Notes: generated from the sequence alone by a model not told the origin. A DNA stretch of 64,000 nucleotides from an uncultured Bacillota bacterium (GCA_949298195.1 CASFVT010000007.1:116477-180476); one strand, 5' to 3'; counted from the stretch's first letter, positions 53,582 through 63,877 are shown. Made by a program: numbers and translations.

Positions 53582-55717
53582 ATGAACGAACAAAAACCGC
53601 GCCGCAGCATATTCGCGACGATCCTGCCGTATCTCCTCACTGCCGTCATCGTCGGCTTCATCATCTGGTGGGCCGTTTCCCTCCTCAGCAACAACACGAG
53701 GACCATCAAGGCCAGTGAGCTCGACGACTTCCTCGGCTACGATTACGAAACCAACTCCTTCGTCCAGCGGAAGGAAGACAACGGCCAAGAAGGAAGCGTC
53801 TACATTTACGAATACACCGTCTCGACTTCCTATGAGACGACGACCGTCAGCGGAGCCTACACCCTCCTCGGTTCCTTTGATGAGGAAACCGGCGTTTACC
53901 CGCCGGTCAAGACCGCGAATTCCTTCACGGTCACCATTTCCAATAGCCGCTGGGAAAGCGATTGGATTCCGGCCGGGGAAGAGAACCTGCACCCTTCCTA
54001 TGAGAGTATCTTCGATTACAAGATCCGGGAATGGAATGCGGTGGCCCCCGAGTACAACCTTCCGGTTGGCTCGGCCCAATACACCAACGCCTTCGAGGTC
54101 AGTTGGTGGGATGCCTGGGGCCCGACCATCATCTCGATCTTGATCGTCGTCATCGTCGGGGCCATCTTCATCTCGCGCATCAACGCCTCGATGGGGGCCG
54201 GCGGCCGGCAGGTCATGGACTTCAACAAGTCATCGGCCCGCCGGGAAGCCAGCCGTGTCCGTTTCAGCGATGTCGCCGGCTGCGATGAGGAGAAGGCCGA
54301 GATGGTCGAGATGGTCGACTACCTCAAGGAGCCGAAGAAGTACAGCAAGTTCGGGGCCCGCTTACCCAAGGGCGTCCTTTTGATCGGCCCCCCGGGAACC
54401 GGCAAAACCCTCCTAGCCAAGGCCGTGGCCGGGGAGGCTGGCGTGCCCTTCTACTCGATTTCGGGTTCCGATTTCGTCGAGATGTTCGTCGGTGTCGGGG
54501 CGGGGCGGGTCCGCGACCTCTTCAAGAAAGCCAAGCAGACCGCACCTTGCATCGTCTTCATCGACGAAATAGATGCCGTCGGCCGTCAGCGCGGAGCCGG
54601 CCTGGGTGGCGGCAACGACGAGCGCGAACAGACCCTCAACCAACTCCTCGTCGAGATGGACGGTTTCGAGTACAACTCGGGCATCCTCGTGATGGCCGCG
54701 ACCAACCGGGACGACGTCCTCGACCCGGCCCTCACCCGCCCGGGACGGTTCGACCGGATCATCACCGTTTCCCTTCCCGACCGGGTCGGTCGGGAAGCCA
54801 TCTTCAAGGTCCATGCCAGGAACAAGAAGATCCTCCCGGATGTCAATTTCGCGGAACTCGCCAAGTCGACGGTCGGTTTCTCCGGCGCGGACATCGAAAA
54901 CATCCTCAACGAAGCCGCCATATTGGCCGTCCGCTTCAACAAGGACGGCATTGGGATGAGCGAGATCGACGAAGCCATCGATCGTCGAATCGCCGGCCCG
55001 GCCAAGAACGGCAAGGGGATGTCGGAAGCCGAACGGAAGATCGATGCCTACCATGAGGCCGGGCATGCCGTCATCGGCCTCGTCCTTCCCCACAGCGAGA
55101 AGGTTCAGAAGATCACCATCATTCCCCGGGGCAATACCGGTGGCCACGTCCTCATGACCCCGGAAGACGATCGCTTCCTCCTTACCAAGAAGGAACTCCT
55201 GGCCCAGATTACCGGTCTTCTGGGCGGTCGCTCGGCCGAGGAAATCTTCTTCGACGACATCTCGACCGGCGCGGAAAACGACATCCAGCAAGCCACCCGT
55301 CTGGCTCGCCTAATGGTTACCAACTTCGGCATGTCCGATCTCGGCCCCATCCAGTATGAGAGAAGCACCTCTTCCGTCTTCCTTGGACGGGATTACACCG
55401 ACAGCCAGAAGAATTTCTCGACCCAAGTGGCCTATGAAATCGACAAGGCCGTCCGGGAAATCATCGAGACGGCCCACCGGCAAGCCCAGGAACTGCTGAA
55501 GACCCACCGGAAGGACGTCGAACTCATTGCGACCACCCTTCTGGAAAAGGAGACCATCACGGCCGAGGAGATCGAGTCCCTCGTGAAGACGGGGGCCCTC
55601 CCGAAGAAGGAAGCCGTTTCCATCGCCTCCGAAGCCAAGGAAGAACCCCCGTCCGGGGATAAGGCAGCCGATGTCGCGTCTACGGAACCAACGGCCGAAA
55701 AAGGAGACAAGGAATAG
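53582..55717 (+). CDS. ftsH: ATP-dependent zinc metalloprotease FtsH
   Basis: 711 residues. Two membrane helices at about 13-36 and 178-200 frame an extracytoplasmic domain, larger than in some relatives. The AAA+ module has Walker A GPPGTGKT (about 269-276), Walker [14 protein letters not shown] and the SRH region. The zinc motif is HEAGH near 491. The C-terminus is an acidic lysine/glutamate tail. GGGAGAAG lies before the ATG. It is followed by a terminator-like hairpin. Confidence 0.98.
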   Translation: MNEQKPRRSIFATILPYLLTAVIVGFIIWWAVSLLSNNTRTIKASELDDFLGYDYETNSFVQRKEDNGQEGSVYIYEYTVSTSYETTTVSGAYTLLGSFDEETGVYPPVKTANSFTVTISNSRWESDWIPAGEENLHPSYESIFDYKIREWNAVAPEYNLPVGSAQYTNAFEVSWWDAWGPTIISILIVVIVGAIFISRINASMGAGGRQVMDFNKSSARREASRVRFSDVAGCDEEKAEMVEMVDYLKEPKKYSKFGARLPKGVLLIGPPGTGKTLLAKAVAGEAGVPFYSISGSDFVEMFVGVGAGRVRDLFKKAKQTAPCIVFIDEIDAVGRQRGAGLGGGNDEREQTLNQLLVEMDGFEYNSGILVMAATNRDDVLDPALTRPGRFDRIITVSLPDRVGREAIFKVHARNKKILPDVNFAELAKSTVGFSGADIENILNEAAILAVRFNKDGIGMSEIDEAIDRRIAGPAKNGKGMSEAERKIDAYHEAGHAVIGLVLPHSEKVQKITIIPRGNTGGHVLMTPEDDRFLLTKKELLAQITGLLGGRSAEEIFFDDISTGAENDIQQATRLARLMVTNFGMSDLGPIQYERSTSSVFLGRDYTDSQKNFSTQVAYEIDKAVREIIETAHRQAQELLKTHRKDVELIATTLLEKETITAEEIESLVKTGALPKKEAVSIASEAKEEPPSGDKAADVASTEPTAEKGDKE

Positions 55718-55738
55718 GAAGCCATTTGGCTTCCTTTT
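55717..55738 (+). terminator. hairpin terminator after ftsH
   Basis: GGAAGCC-ATTT-GGCTTCC then TTTT. It ends 6 bases before the proposed dus ATG, so it may also limit dus expression. Confidence 0.7.
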
Positions 55739-55743
55739 CGACT

Positions 55744-56721
55744 ATGGGAAACCTCTCTTTCCTCGATGGGCAAGGCCGGGTCTTCCTCGGCCCGATGGCC
55801 GGCATTACCTCGTTGGCCTACCGGGAATTCATGAAGGGCTTCGGGGTGGCCCTCTCCTTCTCGGAGATGATTTCCGATTGCGCCCTCGTTTATGGGAACA
55901 AGCGGACCGAGGAGTATTTCCGAACCAGTGAGTTCGACCGCCCGGTGGCCCTCCAGCTCTTTGGGGCCGAGCTGTCCAATTCCGTCAAGGCAGTGGAACG
56001 TCTCGAAAAGGAAGCCTCCTATGAACTCCTTGACCTCAATTTCGGGTGCCCCGTTCACAAAGTGACGAAGACAGGGGCCGGTTCGAGCTTCCTCAAAGAT
56101 TCCCGGCGGCTTTACGAATATGCCCGGGGAATAGTTGGCGTTTCCCATAAACCCGTCTCGGCCAAGATCCGCCTCGGTTACGACGAAGAACACATCAATT
56201 TCCGGGAAACCTGTTCGGCCTTGGTCGAAGCGGGGGTTTCCCTCATCAGCGTCCACGCCCGGACGACTTCCCAACTCTATAGCGGGAAGTCGCGGCCCGA
56301 GCTTCTATCGGGACTAGGGGGGCAGCTCCCCGTCCCCCTTTGCATCTCCGGGGACATCTACACGCCGGAGGACGCCATCCGGGCCATGGACTTGAGCGGG
56401 GCGCGTTTCGTCATGGTCGCCCGCGGGGGAGTTGGCAACCCAACCCTCGTCACGAACATCAACCGCGTTTTGGCGGGCGAGGAGCCCCTCCCTCCTCCGA
56501 CCATTGAGGAAGAGGTGGCTTTTGCAAGGGATTTCGCGGGACGCTTGATCGAAGAAAAGGGGGAAAGGACGGCCGTGATGGAGCTTCGGGGCATTCTCCC
56601 GCACTTCTTCAAGGGCTTCCGCGGTTACAAGAAAGTCCGCAACGACATCGCGACCTTGGCCAAAGACAAGGAAGACCTCGATCGCATCTTCGATCGGATC
56701 CTGGAAACCGGCCGCCTTTAG
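55744..56721 (+). CDS. dus: tRNA-dihydrouridine synthase (DusB-like)
   Basis: 325 residues from the ATG at 55744. FMN enzyme that reduces uridine in tRNA D-loops. Motifs: FLGPMAGITSLAYREF near residue 14, catalytic cysteine in LNFGCPVHKV, and VHARTTSQ near 180. A TTG at 55726 gives six more residues with a better-placed AGGAA but lies in the hairpin; the start is unsettled. In Bacillus dusB also lies near lysS. A terminator follows. Confidence 0.95.
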   Translation: MGNLSFLDGQGRVFLGPMAGITSLAYREFMKGFGVALSFSEMISDCALVYGNKRTEEYFRTSEFDRPVALQLFGAELSNSVKAVERLEKEASYELLDLNFGCPVHKVTKTGAGSSFLKDSRRLYEYARGIVGVSHKPVSAKIRLGYDEEHINFRETCSALVEAGVSLISVHARTTSQLYSGKSRPELLSGLGGQLPVPLCISGDIYTPEDAIRAMDLSGARFVMVARGGVGNPTLVTNINRVLAGEEPLPPPTIEEEVAFARDFAGRLIEEKGERTAVMELRGILPHFFKGFRGYKKVRNDIATLAKDKEDLDRIFDRILETGRL

Positions 56722-56736
56722 CTTTGCCACCACGGG

Positions 56737-56767
56737 AAGCGGCCAGTAAAAGGGCTTTTATTTTTTT
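56737..56767 (+). terminator. dus terminator
   Basis: AAGC..CC pairs with GG.GCTT around AGTAAAA, followed by TTATTTTTTT. Stem has a two-base bulge. Confidence 0.65.
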
Positions 56768-56773
56768 GTCCCC

Positions 56774-56801
56774 TTGATGGCGGGCGGGCGATGAATACAA
56801 T
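56774..56801 (+). promoter_or_regulatory. promoter of the MarR-ABC exporter operon
   Basis: TTGATG (56774-56779), 16 nt, TACAAT (56796-56801). Start near 56808, leader about 20 nt. Confidence 0.6.
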
Positions 56802-56827
56802 ACGCTTTGTTTGGTAGTGAACTAATT

Positions 56828-57271
56828 ATGGAAACGAAACCGCTCGGCATTGAAATCCGCCACTTGCACCACGCCGTCAAGCGCTTCATCGACATCGAGA
56901 TGCAGCCGATCATCCCTACTCTTTCGGGAACGGAAGGGATGATGCTCAGGGCCATCTCCCGCGAAGAAGGCGGCACGACGACCGCCGGCCACATCATGGA
57001 AATCAGCCGGGTAAACAAGTCCTCGACCTCCCAGATGCTCTCCCAACTCAAGCGAAAGGGGTTCATCGACGTCAAAGCCGATGTCTCCGATCACCGGAAG
57101 AAAATCGTGAGCCTGACCGACTCCGGCTGGAAGGCGGTCGAGGCCATGCGGGCCGTCCTTGTCTCCTGCGAGGCGAAGATGGCCACCGGATTAAGCGAGG
57201 AAGAACTCCTCGCCTTCCGAAGCACCTTGAACAAAATCAGGGAAAACTGTCACAAGGAGGAAAATCAATGA
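56828..57271 (+). CDS. MarR-family transcriptional regulator
   Basis: 147 residues from the ATG at 56828 (a TTG at 56807 would add seven). Winged helix core: TTAGHIMEISRVNKSSTSQM for the recognition helix, LKRKGFIDVKADVSDHRKK for the wing. No clear ribosome site. It overlaps the first ABC gene as ATGA. The layout of a local MarR gene followed by a heterodimeric exporter is typical of drug- or compound-inducible efflux operons. It likely represses its own promoter. Confidence 0.92.
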   Translation: METKPLGIEIRHLHHAVKRFIDIEMQPIIPTLSGTEGMMLRAISREEGGTTTAGHIMEISRVNKSSTSQMLSQLKRKGFIDVKADVSDHRKKIVSLTDSGWKAVEAMRAVLVSCEAKMATGLSEEELLAFRSTLNKIRENCHKEENQ

Positions 57272-59094
57272 GCGCGGTGGAAAGCATCGAACTGCCCGAG
57301 CCGGAGAAAGTACGGGGGGCCAGCAAACGGAAGACAATCCGTCATCTCCTTTCCTTCGTCCATGGTTATTGGCGCGAGACGATCCTCACCTGGGCGATGG
57401 TCCTCGTCGAGACGGCTTGCGAGATCCTCGTGGCCTTCTTCACCCAATACGTCGTCAACTCGGTCAAGACGGCCGCGACCGGGGATCAGACCGCCGGCCT
57501 CAACGATCTCTACATGTATTCCGGAATCATCGCCGGGTTGGCCATCCTTGCCGCGGTGACTGGAATCGCGGCCGGTTATTGGGCAGCCGCGGCCGCCGCC
57601 GGTTTCGCCAAGAACATGCGGGAGGGGATGTTCGTCAAGATCCAGGAATATTCCTTTAGGAACATCGACCACTTCTCGGCCTCCTCAATCGTCACCCGGA
57701 CGACGACCGACGTCACCAACGTCCAAAACGCCTTCATGCAAATCATCCGGGCCGTCATGAGAGCCCCGTTCATGATGATTTTTGCCATCGTCATGTGCTT
57801 CGTGACCGCTTGGCAGTTGGCTTGGATTTTCCTTGTCATCGTCCCGGTTGTCCTCTTCCTTCTCCTTTTCATCGCCCGCTTCGTCCATCCGACTTTCGAG
57901 AAGATTTTCACCACCTACGATTTCCTCAACCAGGAAGTCCAGGAAAACGTCGACGGCATCCGGGTCGTCAAGAGTTTCAACCGCGAGGCCTATCAAGAGG
58001 CGAAGTTCGGCAAGGTAAGCGAATTCATCTACAAATCCTTCATCTATACCGAGAAAATCCTCTCCTTCAACAGCCCGATCATGCAGGGGACGGTCTTCGC
58101 GGCCATCCTCCTCATTGCCTATTTCTGTTCGACGATCATCGTCGAAAGCGGCGGTACGACCCTCGACGTCGGAACCCTTTCGACCCTCATTTCCTACACG
58201 ATGATGATCATGATGAGCCTCATGCTCATCTCGATGGTCTACGTCTCGATCATCGTCGCCCGGAATTCGGCCGAGCGGATCGTCGAGATCGTCGAGGAAA
58301 AACCCGACATCGTCTCCCGAGCGAATGCAATCACCGAGGTGAAGGACGGACGGGTCGACTTCAACCACGTTAGCTTCGCCTATAACGAAGGCAAGCCGGT
58401 CCTCCACGACATCGACCTCCATTTCGCCCCCGGTTCGACCATTGGGATCATTGGCCCGACCGGCTCTTCCAAATCGACCCTTGTTTCCCTTCTGGCCCGC
58501 CTTTACGACGTCAATGAGGGCTCGGTCGAGGTCGGCGGGGTCGATGTCCGGGATTACGACATCAAGTCGCTCCGCGACAAAGTGGCCGTCGTCCTCCAAA
58601 AGAACACCCTCTTCTCGGGAACGATTCGGAGCAACTTGCTCTGGGGCAATGAATCGGCGAGCGACGAAGAACTCTGGCGTGCCCTCGACATCGCCCAGGC
58701 CACCTCGTTCGTGAAGGCCTTCCCCGAAGGACTCGACCACCCGATTGCCGAAGGGGGAACCAACGTCTCGGGTGGTCAGAAGCAGCGGCTTTGCATCGCC
58801 CGTGCCCTTCTCAAGAACCCGAAGATCCTCATCCTCGACGACTCGACCTCGGCTTGCGACACCCATACCGACTCGTTGATTCGCGATGGCCTTTCCGCGA
58901 ACCGGAAGGACGTCACCAAGTTCATCATCGCCCAACGGGTCCTCTCGGTCCGCGAATGCGACGTCATCCTCGTCATGGACGAAGGCAAGATCATCGCGAG
59001 TGGGGACAATGAGACGTTGATGGCAAATTGCGACGTCTACCGTGAGCTATACGAATCCCAGCTGAAAGGAGGCGATTTCGATGCCGCGGAATAA
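57268..59094 (+). CDS. ABC exporter half-transporter, degenerate-site subunit
   Basis: 608 residues: six-helix membrane domain (about 30-340), then ATPase domain. Walker A reads GPTGSSKST (second glycine changed to serine), the catalytic glutamate after Walker B is aspartate (ILDDSTSACD), and the switch histidine is glutamine (IIAQRVLSV). The signature NVSGGQKQR is close to consensus. This is the usual asymmetric half of heterodimers such as BmrC/LmrC. The next gene is the partner. Substrate not predictable. Confidence 0.93.
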   Translation: MSAVESIELPEPEKVRGASKRKTIRHLLSFVHGYWRETILTWAMVLVETACEILVAFFTQYVVNSVKTAATGDQTAGLNDLYMYSGIIAGLAILAAVTGIAAGYWAAAAAAGFAKNMREGMFVKIQEYSFRNIDHFSASSIVTRTTTDVTNVQNAFMQIIRAVMRAPFMMIFAIVMCFVTAWQLAWIFLVIVPVVLFLLLFIARFVHPTFEKIFTTYDFLNQEVQENVDGIRVVKSFNREAYQEAKFGKVSEFIYKSFIYTEKILSFNSPIMQGTVFAAILLIAYFCSTIIVESGGTTLDVGTLSTLISYTMMIMMSLMLISMVYVSIIVARNSAERIVEIVEEKPDIVSRANAITEVKDGRVDFNHVSFAYNEGKPVLHDIDLHFAPGSTIGIIGPTGSSKSTLVSLLARLYDVNEGSVEVGGVDVRDYDIKSLRDKVAVVLQKNTLFSGTIRSNLLWGNESASDEELWRALDIAQATSFVKAFPEGLDHPIAEGGTNVSGGQKQRLCIARALLKNPKILILDDSTSACDTHTDSLIRDGLSANRKDVTKFIIAQRVLSVRECDVILVMDEGKIIASGDNETLMANCDVYRELYESQLKGGDFDAAE

Positions 59095-61072
59095 TCTCAG
59101 GAACACGATGAAGGACGGCGCCCTCAACGTCTCGAAGAAAGACCGCCGCGGAGCCATCTCCCGCCTCGTGAAGATGGTCATCAAAGACTACCCGTGGCAT
59201 TTTGCCATCGTCATCGTCTGCATCATCCTCAACAGCGGGGCAGGGGCCATCGGGAGTTACCTGGTCGGGACCGTCCTGGTCAACAACTACGTGATGCCCG
59301 CCCTCCCGGCCATAAACGAGGCCGGAACCATCATTCAACCGGGGCTTCCCTTCGACTACACCGGCTTCATCACCATCATCCTCCTCATGGCCGGGGTGTA
59401 TGCCCTTGGTCTCTTCGGCGGCTATTTCTACAACTATTTGATGGCCAAAATCGCCCAAGGGGTCATGAAGAAGATCAGGGACGACCTCTTCAACCACATG
59501 CTTTCCCTCCCGATTTCCTACTTCGATCAGAGGACCCACGGGGACATCATGTCGATTTACACCAACGACGTCGATGCCCTCCGCGAATTCCTTTCCCGGG
59601 CCCTCCCGATGATGGCCTCGGCCGTTACGACTATGCTCATTTGCCTAGTCATGATGCTCATCACCGACTTCATCCTGACGGCCATCGTCCTCGTCTTCGC
59701 CGTTCTCATGTTCTTCCTCACCCGCCTCATCGCGAAACGCTCATCGAGGTACTTCATCTCCCAGCAAGTCGAACTCGGCAAGACGAACGGTTACATCGAG
59801 GAGATGGTGACCGGTCAAAAAGTCGTCAAGGTCTTCAACTACGAGGAACGGAACGTTTCCAACTTCAAGGAACACAACGACGACCTCTATGCCTATTCGG
59901 TCAAGGCGAACCGTTATGCCTCGATTCTCATGCCGGCCGTCAACCAGCTCGGGAACCTCCAATACGCGATCATCGCCCTGCTCGGCGGCCTGGCCATCGT
60001 CCTTGGGGCCAACTACGGCTTCCAGAGCCTCTCCCTTACCGGGTTCCACTTCATCGAAGTCGGGAACATCATCTCCTTCCTCATGTTCTCGAAGTCGTTT
60101 GTCCAGCCGATCGGGCAGGTTTCCCAGCAGCTCAACATCGCCGCGCTCGCCCTTGCCGGGGCGACCCGGATCTTCGCGATGGGCGACGAGCCGAGCGAGC
60201 CCGACGACGGCTATGTGGCACTCTGCTATGCCAAGCCGGACGAGAACGGCAATCCGGTCGAGACCAGCGAACGGACCGGCCGCTGGGCATGGAAACACCC
60301 CCATAAGGACGGTTCCCCGACTTCCTATGTCTGGTTGGAGGGAAAAATCGACATGTACGACGTCGATTTCGCCTACACCAAGGGGAAGACGATCCTCCAC
60401 AACATTAGCCTTTACGCCAAACCCGGCCAGAAGATCGCCTTCGTCGGGCCGACCGGGGCCGGGAAGACGACCATCACCAACCTCCTGACCCGTTTCTACG
60501 ACATCGAGGACGGAAAGGTCCGTTATGACGACATCAACATCAACAAGATCAAGAAGCCGGAACTAAGGCGCTCCCTCGGAATGGTCCTCCAAGACACCAA
60601 GCTCTTCACCGGAACCGTCCGGGAGAACATCCGTTTTGGTCGACTCGACGCGACCGACGAGGAAGTCGAGCAGGCGGCCAAGCTTGCCAACGCGGACAGC
60701 TTCATCAGGAACCTGCCGCAGGGTTATGACACCGTTCTCATCAACGGCGGGGCTTCCCTCTCCCAGGGACAGAGGCAGTTGCTCTCGATTGCCCGTTGTG
60801 CGGTCAGCGACCCCCCGGTCATGATCCTCGACGAGGCGACTTCCTCGATCGACAGCCGGACCGAGGCCCTCGTCCAGGATGGGATGGACGCCATCATGAA
60901 GGGCCGGACGGTCTTCGTCATCGCCCACCGTCTCTCGACCATTCAGAACAGCGACGTCATCATGGTCCTCGACCAAGGCCGGATCATCGAGCGGGGAACC
61001 CACGATGACCTCATTGCCAAGAAGGGCAAGTACTACCAACTCTACACCGGCCACCGGGCCGCGAATGCCTAA
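59081..61072 (+). CDS. ABC exporter half-transporter, canonical-site subunit
   Basis: 663 residues: six-helix domain with an extended first extracytoplasmic loop, a linker insert of about 50 residues (about 375-425), and an ATPase with intact Walker A GPTGAGKTT, catalytic glutamate in MILDEATSSID and histidine in IAHRLSTI. The signature is LSQGQ, as in BmrD/LmrD. It overlaps the previous gene by 14 bases. The two halves form one composite and one intact ATP site. Confidence 0.93.
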   Translation: MPRNNLRNTMKDGALNVSKKDRRGAISRLVKMVIKDYPWHFAIVIVCIILNSGAGAIGSYLVGTVLVNNYVMPALPAINEAGTIIQPGLPFDYTGFITIILLMAGVYALGLFGGYFYNYLMAKIAQGVMKKIRDDLFNHMLSLPISYFDQRTHGDIMSIYTNDVDALREFLSRALPMMASAVTTMLICLVMMLITDFILTAIVLVFAVLMFFLTRLIAKRSSRYFISQQVELGKTNGYIEEMVTGQKVVKVFNYEERNVSNFKEHNDDLYAYSVKANRYASILMPAVNQLGNLQYAIIALLGGLAIVLGANYGFQSLSLTGFHFIEVGNIISFLMFSKSFVQPIGQVSQQLNIAALALAGATRIFAMGDEPSEPDDGYVALCYAKPDENGNPVETSERTGRWAWKHPHKDGSPTSYVWLEGKIDMYDVDFAYTKGKTILHNISLYAKPGQKIAFVGPTGAGKTTITNLLTRFYDIEDGKVRYDDININKIKKPELRRSLGMVLQDTKLFTGTVRENIRFGRLDATDEEVEQAAKLANADSFIRNLPQGYDTVLINGGASLSQGQRQLLSIARCAVSDPPVMILDEATSSIDSRTEALVQDGMDAIMKGRTVFVIAHRLSTIQNSDVIMVLDQGRIIERGTHDDLIAKKGKYYQLYTGHRAANA

Positions 61073-61088
61073 GCGGCAAAGCCTTCAT

Positions 61089-61113
61089 GGCCCAGGGCGA
61101 CCTGGGCCTTTCT
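61089..61113 (+). terminator. terminator of the MarR-ABC operon
   Basis: GGCCCAGG-GCGA-CCTGGGCC then TTTCT. Confidence 0.85.
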
Positions 61114-61185
61114 CGACCCTATGCCAAAGTTGATGAAACGGAGCGGGGGAAAAGGTAAAATCCAATCGCTTTTCGAGGTGCACCC

Positions 61186-62670
61186 ATGGAAGAAAACAAG
61201 CTCTCCGATCAAGAAGAAGCCCGTCGGGCGAAACTCCTCAGATACGCTGAACTAGGGGTCGACCCATTCGGGAGCCGTTATGAGTGGAAGGACCGTCTTT
61301 TCGACATCCGAGCCGCTTTTGCGGAGAAATCGGCCGAAGAACTGGAAGCAAACCCCGTCCACGTCAACGTGGCGGGGCGTCTCATGGCCATCAGGCGCAT
61401 GGGCAAGGCGAGTTTTGCCAAGCTCGTCGATACCGATGGGCACATTCAACTTTGGATTGGCCTCAACGTCGTTGGGGAGAAAGCCTACGAAGTCTTCAAG
61501 TTGGCCGACCTCGGGGACATCGTCGGGATCGAGGGGACCCTCATGAAGACCAGGACCGGGGAGCTCACCATCAAGGTCGAGGCCTATACCCACCTGGTCA
61601 AATGCCTCAAGCCCCTCCCGGAAAAATTCCACGGCCTCGTCGATACCGAGGATCGCTATAGGAAACGCTATCTCGACCTCTTGGTCAATGAAGATTCCCG
61701 GAAGATCGCCCTTACCCGGCCGAAGATCGTCCGCGGCATCCGCGATTATTGCAATCGTCAGGGCTTCGTCGAGGTGGAAACCAGCATCCTTTCCCCAATC
61801 CTCGGTGGGGCGGCGGCCAGGCCTTTCATCACCCACCACAACGCCCTTGACCGGGATTTCTACCTCCGGATCGCCACCGAACTCAATTTGAAGAAATGCA
61901 TGGTCGGGGGCATCGACCGGGTCTATGAAATCGGGCGGATCTTCCGCAACGAGGGAATCGATGCCAAGCACAACCCGGAGTTCACGACCATCGAGCTTTA
62001 CCAAGCCTATGGCGACCTTCGCGACATGGCCACTTGGGTGGAGGGCCTTCTCCACGAATTGGCCGCGAAGGTCATCGGGAAGGAAACCTTCTCTTGGCGT
62101 GGGAACGATATCGATCTATCTAAACCATTCAGGAGCGCTTCCCAAGCCGAGCTCATCAAGGAGAAGACCGGGATTGACTTCACGGAGGACATCTCCTTCG
62201 AAAAGGCAGTCGAACTGGCCAAGGAGCACCATATCCCCCTCGAGAAGTCGTGGAACTCGACCGGTTACGTCATGCAGGCCTTCTTCGACGAATTCGTCGA
62301 GTCCGACCTCATCCAGCCGACCTTCGTCCATACCTACCCGATTGAGGTCTCACCCCTTACCAAGCGGACGGCCGACCCCCGTTTCGTCGACCGGTTCGAG
62401 CTTTTCATCGGGGGTACCGAGTTCTGCAACGCCTATAGCGAACTCAACAACCCCTTCGACCAGAAGGAACGTTTCGAGGCCCAGTTGGCCGCCCGGGAAC
62501 GGGGCGACGAAGAGGCCGCGGACATCGATTTCTCCTTCATCGACGCCCTTGAGTACGGGATGCCGCCGGCCGGCGGGATCGGGGTGGGCATCGACCGCCT
62601 CGTCATGCTCCTCACCGAACAGGAGAGCATCCGCGAGGTGCTTCTTTTCCCGACCCTCAAGGACAAATAG
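61186..62670 (+). CDS. lysS: lysyl-tRNA synthetase, class II
   Basis: 494 residues. N-terminal OB-fold anticodon domain (about 50-145), then class II catalytic core with motif 2 GRIFRNEGIDAKHNPEFT and motif 3 GIGVGIDRLVML. The protein charges tRNA-Lys. GAGGTG lies 6 bases before the ATG. A possible TAAAAT box lies at 61156-61161 without a good -35. In Bacillus lysS likewise follows ftsH and dus. Confidence 0.98.
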   Translation: MEENKLSDQEEARRAKLLRYAELGVDPFGSRYEWKDRLFDIRAAFAEKSAEELEANPVHVNVAGRLMAIRRMGKASFAKLVDTDGHIQLWIGLNVVGEKAYEVFKLADLGDIVGIEGTLMKTRTGELTIKVEAYTHLVKCLKPLPEKFHGLVDTEDRYRKRYLDLLVNEDSRKIALTRPKIVRGIRDYCNRQGFVEVETSILSPILGGAAARPFITHHNALDRDFYLRIATELNLKKCMVGGIDRVYEIGRIFRNEGIDAKHNPEFTTIELYQAYGDLRDMATWVEGLLHELAAKVIGKETFSWRGNDIDLSKPFRSASQAELIKEKTGIDFTEDISFEKAVELAKEHHIPLEKSWNSTGYVMQAFFDEFVESDLIQPTFVHTYPIEVSPLTKRTADPRFVDRFELFIGGTEFCNAYSELNNPFDQKERFEAQLAARERGDEEAADIDFSFIDALEYGMPPAGGIGVGIDRLVMLLTEQESIREVLLFPTLKDK

Positions 62671-62747
62671 GGCCAAAAGCGCGTTTCCCGTTCTATATAG
62701 GGTTGAAGGGGCCTTCGCGCAGCCCCTGGCCGATGGCAAAAGGACCA

Positions 62748-62776
62748 TTGTCAGCCCCGGACTTGGATAATATAAT
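62748..62776 (+). promoter_or_regulatory. rpsF operon promoter
   Basis: TTGTCA (62748-62753), 17 nt, TATAAT (62771-62776). Start near 62783. Confidence 0.85.
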
Positions 62777-62782
62777 TATCCG

Positions 62783-62861
62783 GCCCTGGGAAGGACGGGG
62801 CGACACACTCTTATGGCCATGCATCGATATGGCCCAAAGACCGAAACTAGGAGGTGCGACA
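62783..62861 (+). promoter_or_regulatory. rpsF leader, candidate S6:S18 binding site
   Basis: About 80 nt. A 6-bp stem (GGCCAT with ATGGCC, 62815-62834) with an 8-nt loop is followed by GACCGAAAC and the ribosome site GGAGGTG. Known S6:S18 leaders have a hairpin with a CCG-type unpaired motif near rpsF; the match here is partial. Confidence 0.4.
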
Positions 62862-63158
62862 ATGGATAAGTACAGAAAGTACGAGATCATGTACATCCTC
62901 TCTTCCACGCTCGACGAGGAAGCAAGGAAAGCCACGATCTCCAAGCTCCATGGCATCCTCGAGGCCGGTGGCGGCAAAGTCACCGACCTCAAGGAAATGG
63001 GCGAACGCGAGTTCGCTTATCCGATCAAGAAGAACACCAAGGGATACTACGTGGTCATCAAGACCTCGACCGACACCGCTTCCCTTGAGGAGTTCAAGCG
63101 GATTGCCAAGCTCGATCAAAACGTCATCCGCAATCTTGTCATTACCGACAAGGACTAA
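62862..63158 (+). CDS. rpsF: 30S ribosomal protein S6
   Basis: 98 residues from the ATG at 62862: MDKYRKYEIMYILSSTLDEE at the start and REFAYPIKKNTKGYYVVIK in the centre. The open frame extends upstream into the leader; GGAGGTG fixes the start. It partners S18. First gene of rpsF-ssb-rpsR. Confidence 0.97.
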   Translation: MDKYRKYEIMYILSSTLDEEARKATISKLHGILEAGGGKVTDLKEMGEREFAYPIKKNTKGYYVVIKTSTDTASLEEFKRIAKLDQNVIRNLVITDKD

Positions 63159-63184
63159 GCGAGAAAGCAAAGGTAAGAATCGAA

Positions 63185-63628
63185 ATGTTGAATCGCGTCG
63201 TTCTAATTGGCCGCATGACGAGGGATCCGGAACTCCGGAAGACCGCCTCTGGCATGTCAGTGCTCTCCTTCAGCATTGCCGTGGACGATTCCCGCAAGGG
63301 CCCCAATGGCGAAAGGCAAACCCTCTTCATGAACTGTTCCCTCTTCGGGAACCGGGCCGAGACCGTCGCCCGCTTCACCCACAAGGGCAGCCTCGTGGCG
63401 GTGGAAGGCCGTCTCCAGCAACGGAAGTTCACCGATCGGAACGGCGTCGAACGGACCGTCGTCGAGACGGTGGCCGACAATGTGGAATTCCTCGACCCGA
63501 AAGGCTCGAACCCCACTTATGACAACGGCTACCAGAGCGACGTCCGGGCCGAAGCGCCCTCTCCGGCCGCCCAAGCCCCGCGTGCCGACGACACGATGGT
63601 CGACCTCGATGACGACCTGCCTTTCTAG
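63185..63628 (+). CDS. ssb: single-stranded DNA-binding protein
   Basis: 147 residues. OB-fold beginning MLNRVVLIGRMTRDPELRKT, then FTDRNGVERTVVE. The C-terminal tail is disordered and ends with the acidic tip DLDDDLPF, the site for partner proteins. Location between rpsF and rpsR is conserved in Firmicutes. Confidence 0.97.
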   Translation: MLNRVVLIGRMTRDPELRKTASGMSVLSFSIAVDDSRKGPNGERQTLFMNCSLFGNRAETVARFTHKGSLVAVEGRLQQRKFTDRNGVERTVVETVADNVEFLDPKGSNPTYDNGYQSDVRAEAPSPAAQAPRADDTMVDLDDDLPF

Positions 63629-63646
63629 AAAGGAACACCAATAGCC

Positions 63647-63877
63647 ATGGCTTACAAGAAAATGCGGCCCCGCAAGAAGGTCTGCTACTTCACCAAGAAC
63701 CACATCAAGCACATCGACTACAAGGACGTCGAGTTGCTCCAGCGGTTCATCAACCCGGACGGGAAGATCGCCTCGCGGTCCTCGACCGGCACCAGCGCGA
63801 AGTACCAACGCCAACTTGCCGTCGCCATCAAGAACGCCCGTTACATGGCGCTTCTCCCTTATCCGGGACAGCGTTAG
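63647..63877 (+). CDS. rpsR: 30S ribosomal protein S18
   Basis: 76 residues. Typical motifs: [18 protein letters not shown], then [20 protein letters not shown] and the ending [15 protein letters not shown] lies upstream of the ATG. Final gene of the operon. Confidence 0.97.
   Translation: MAYKKMRPRKKVCYFTKNHIKHIDYKDVELLQRFINPDGKIASRSSTGTSAKYQRQLAVAIKNARYMALLPYPGQR

Noticed and set aside
57685..58935. 416-residue minus-strand frame opposite the first ABC half-transporter
   Set aside because: Low-complexity Asp/Gly/Arg composition in the shadow of a certain gene.
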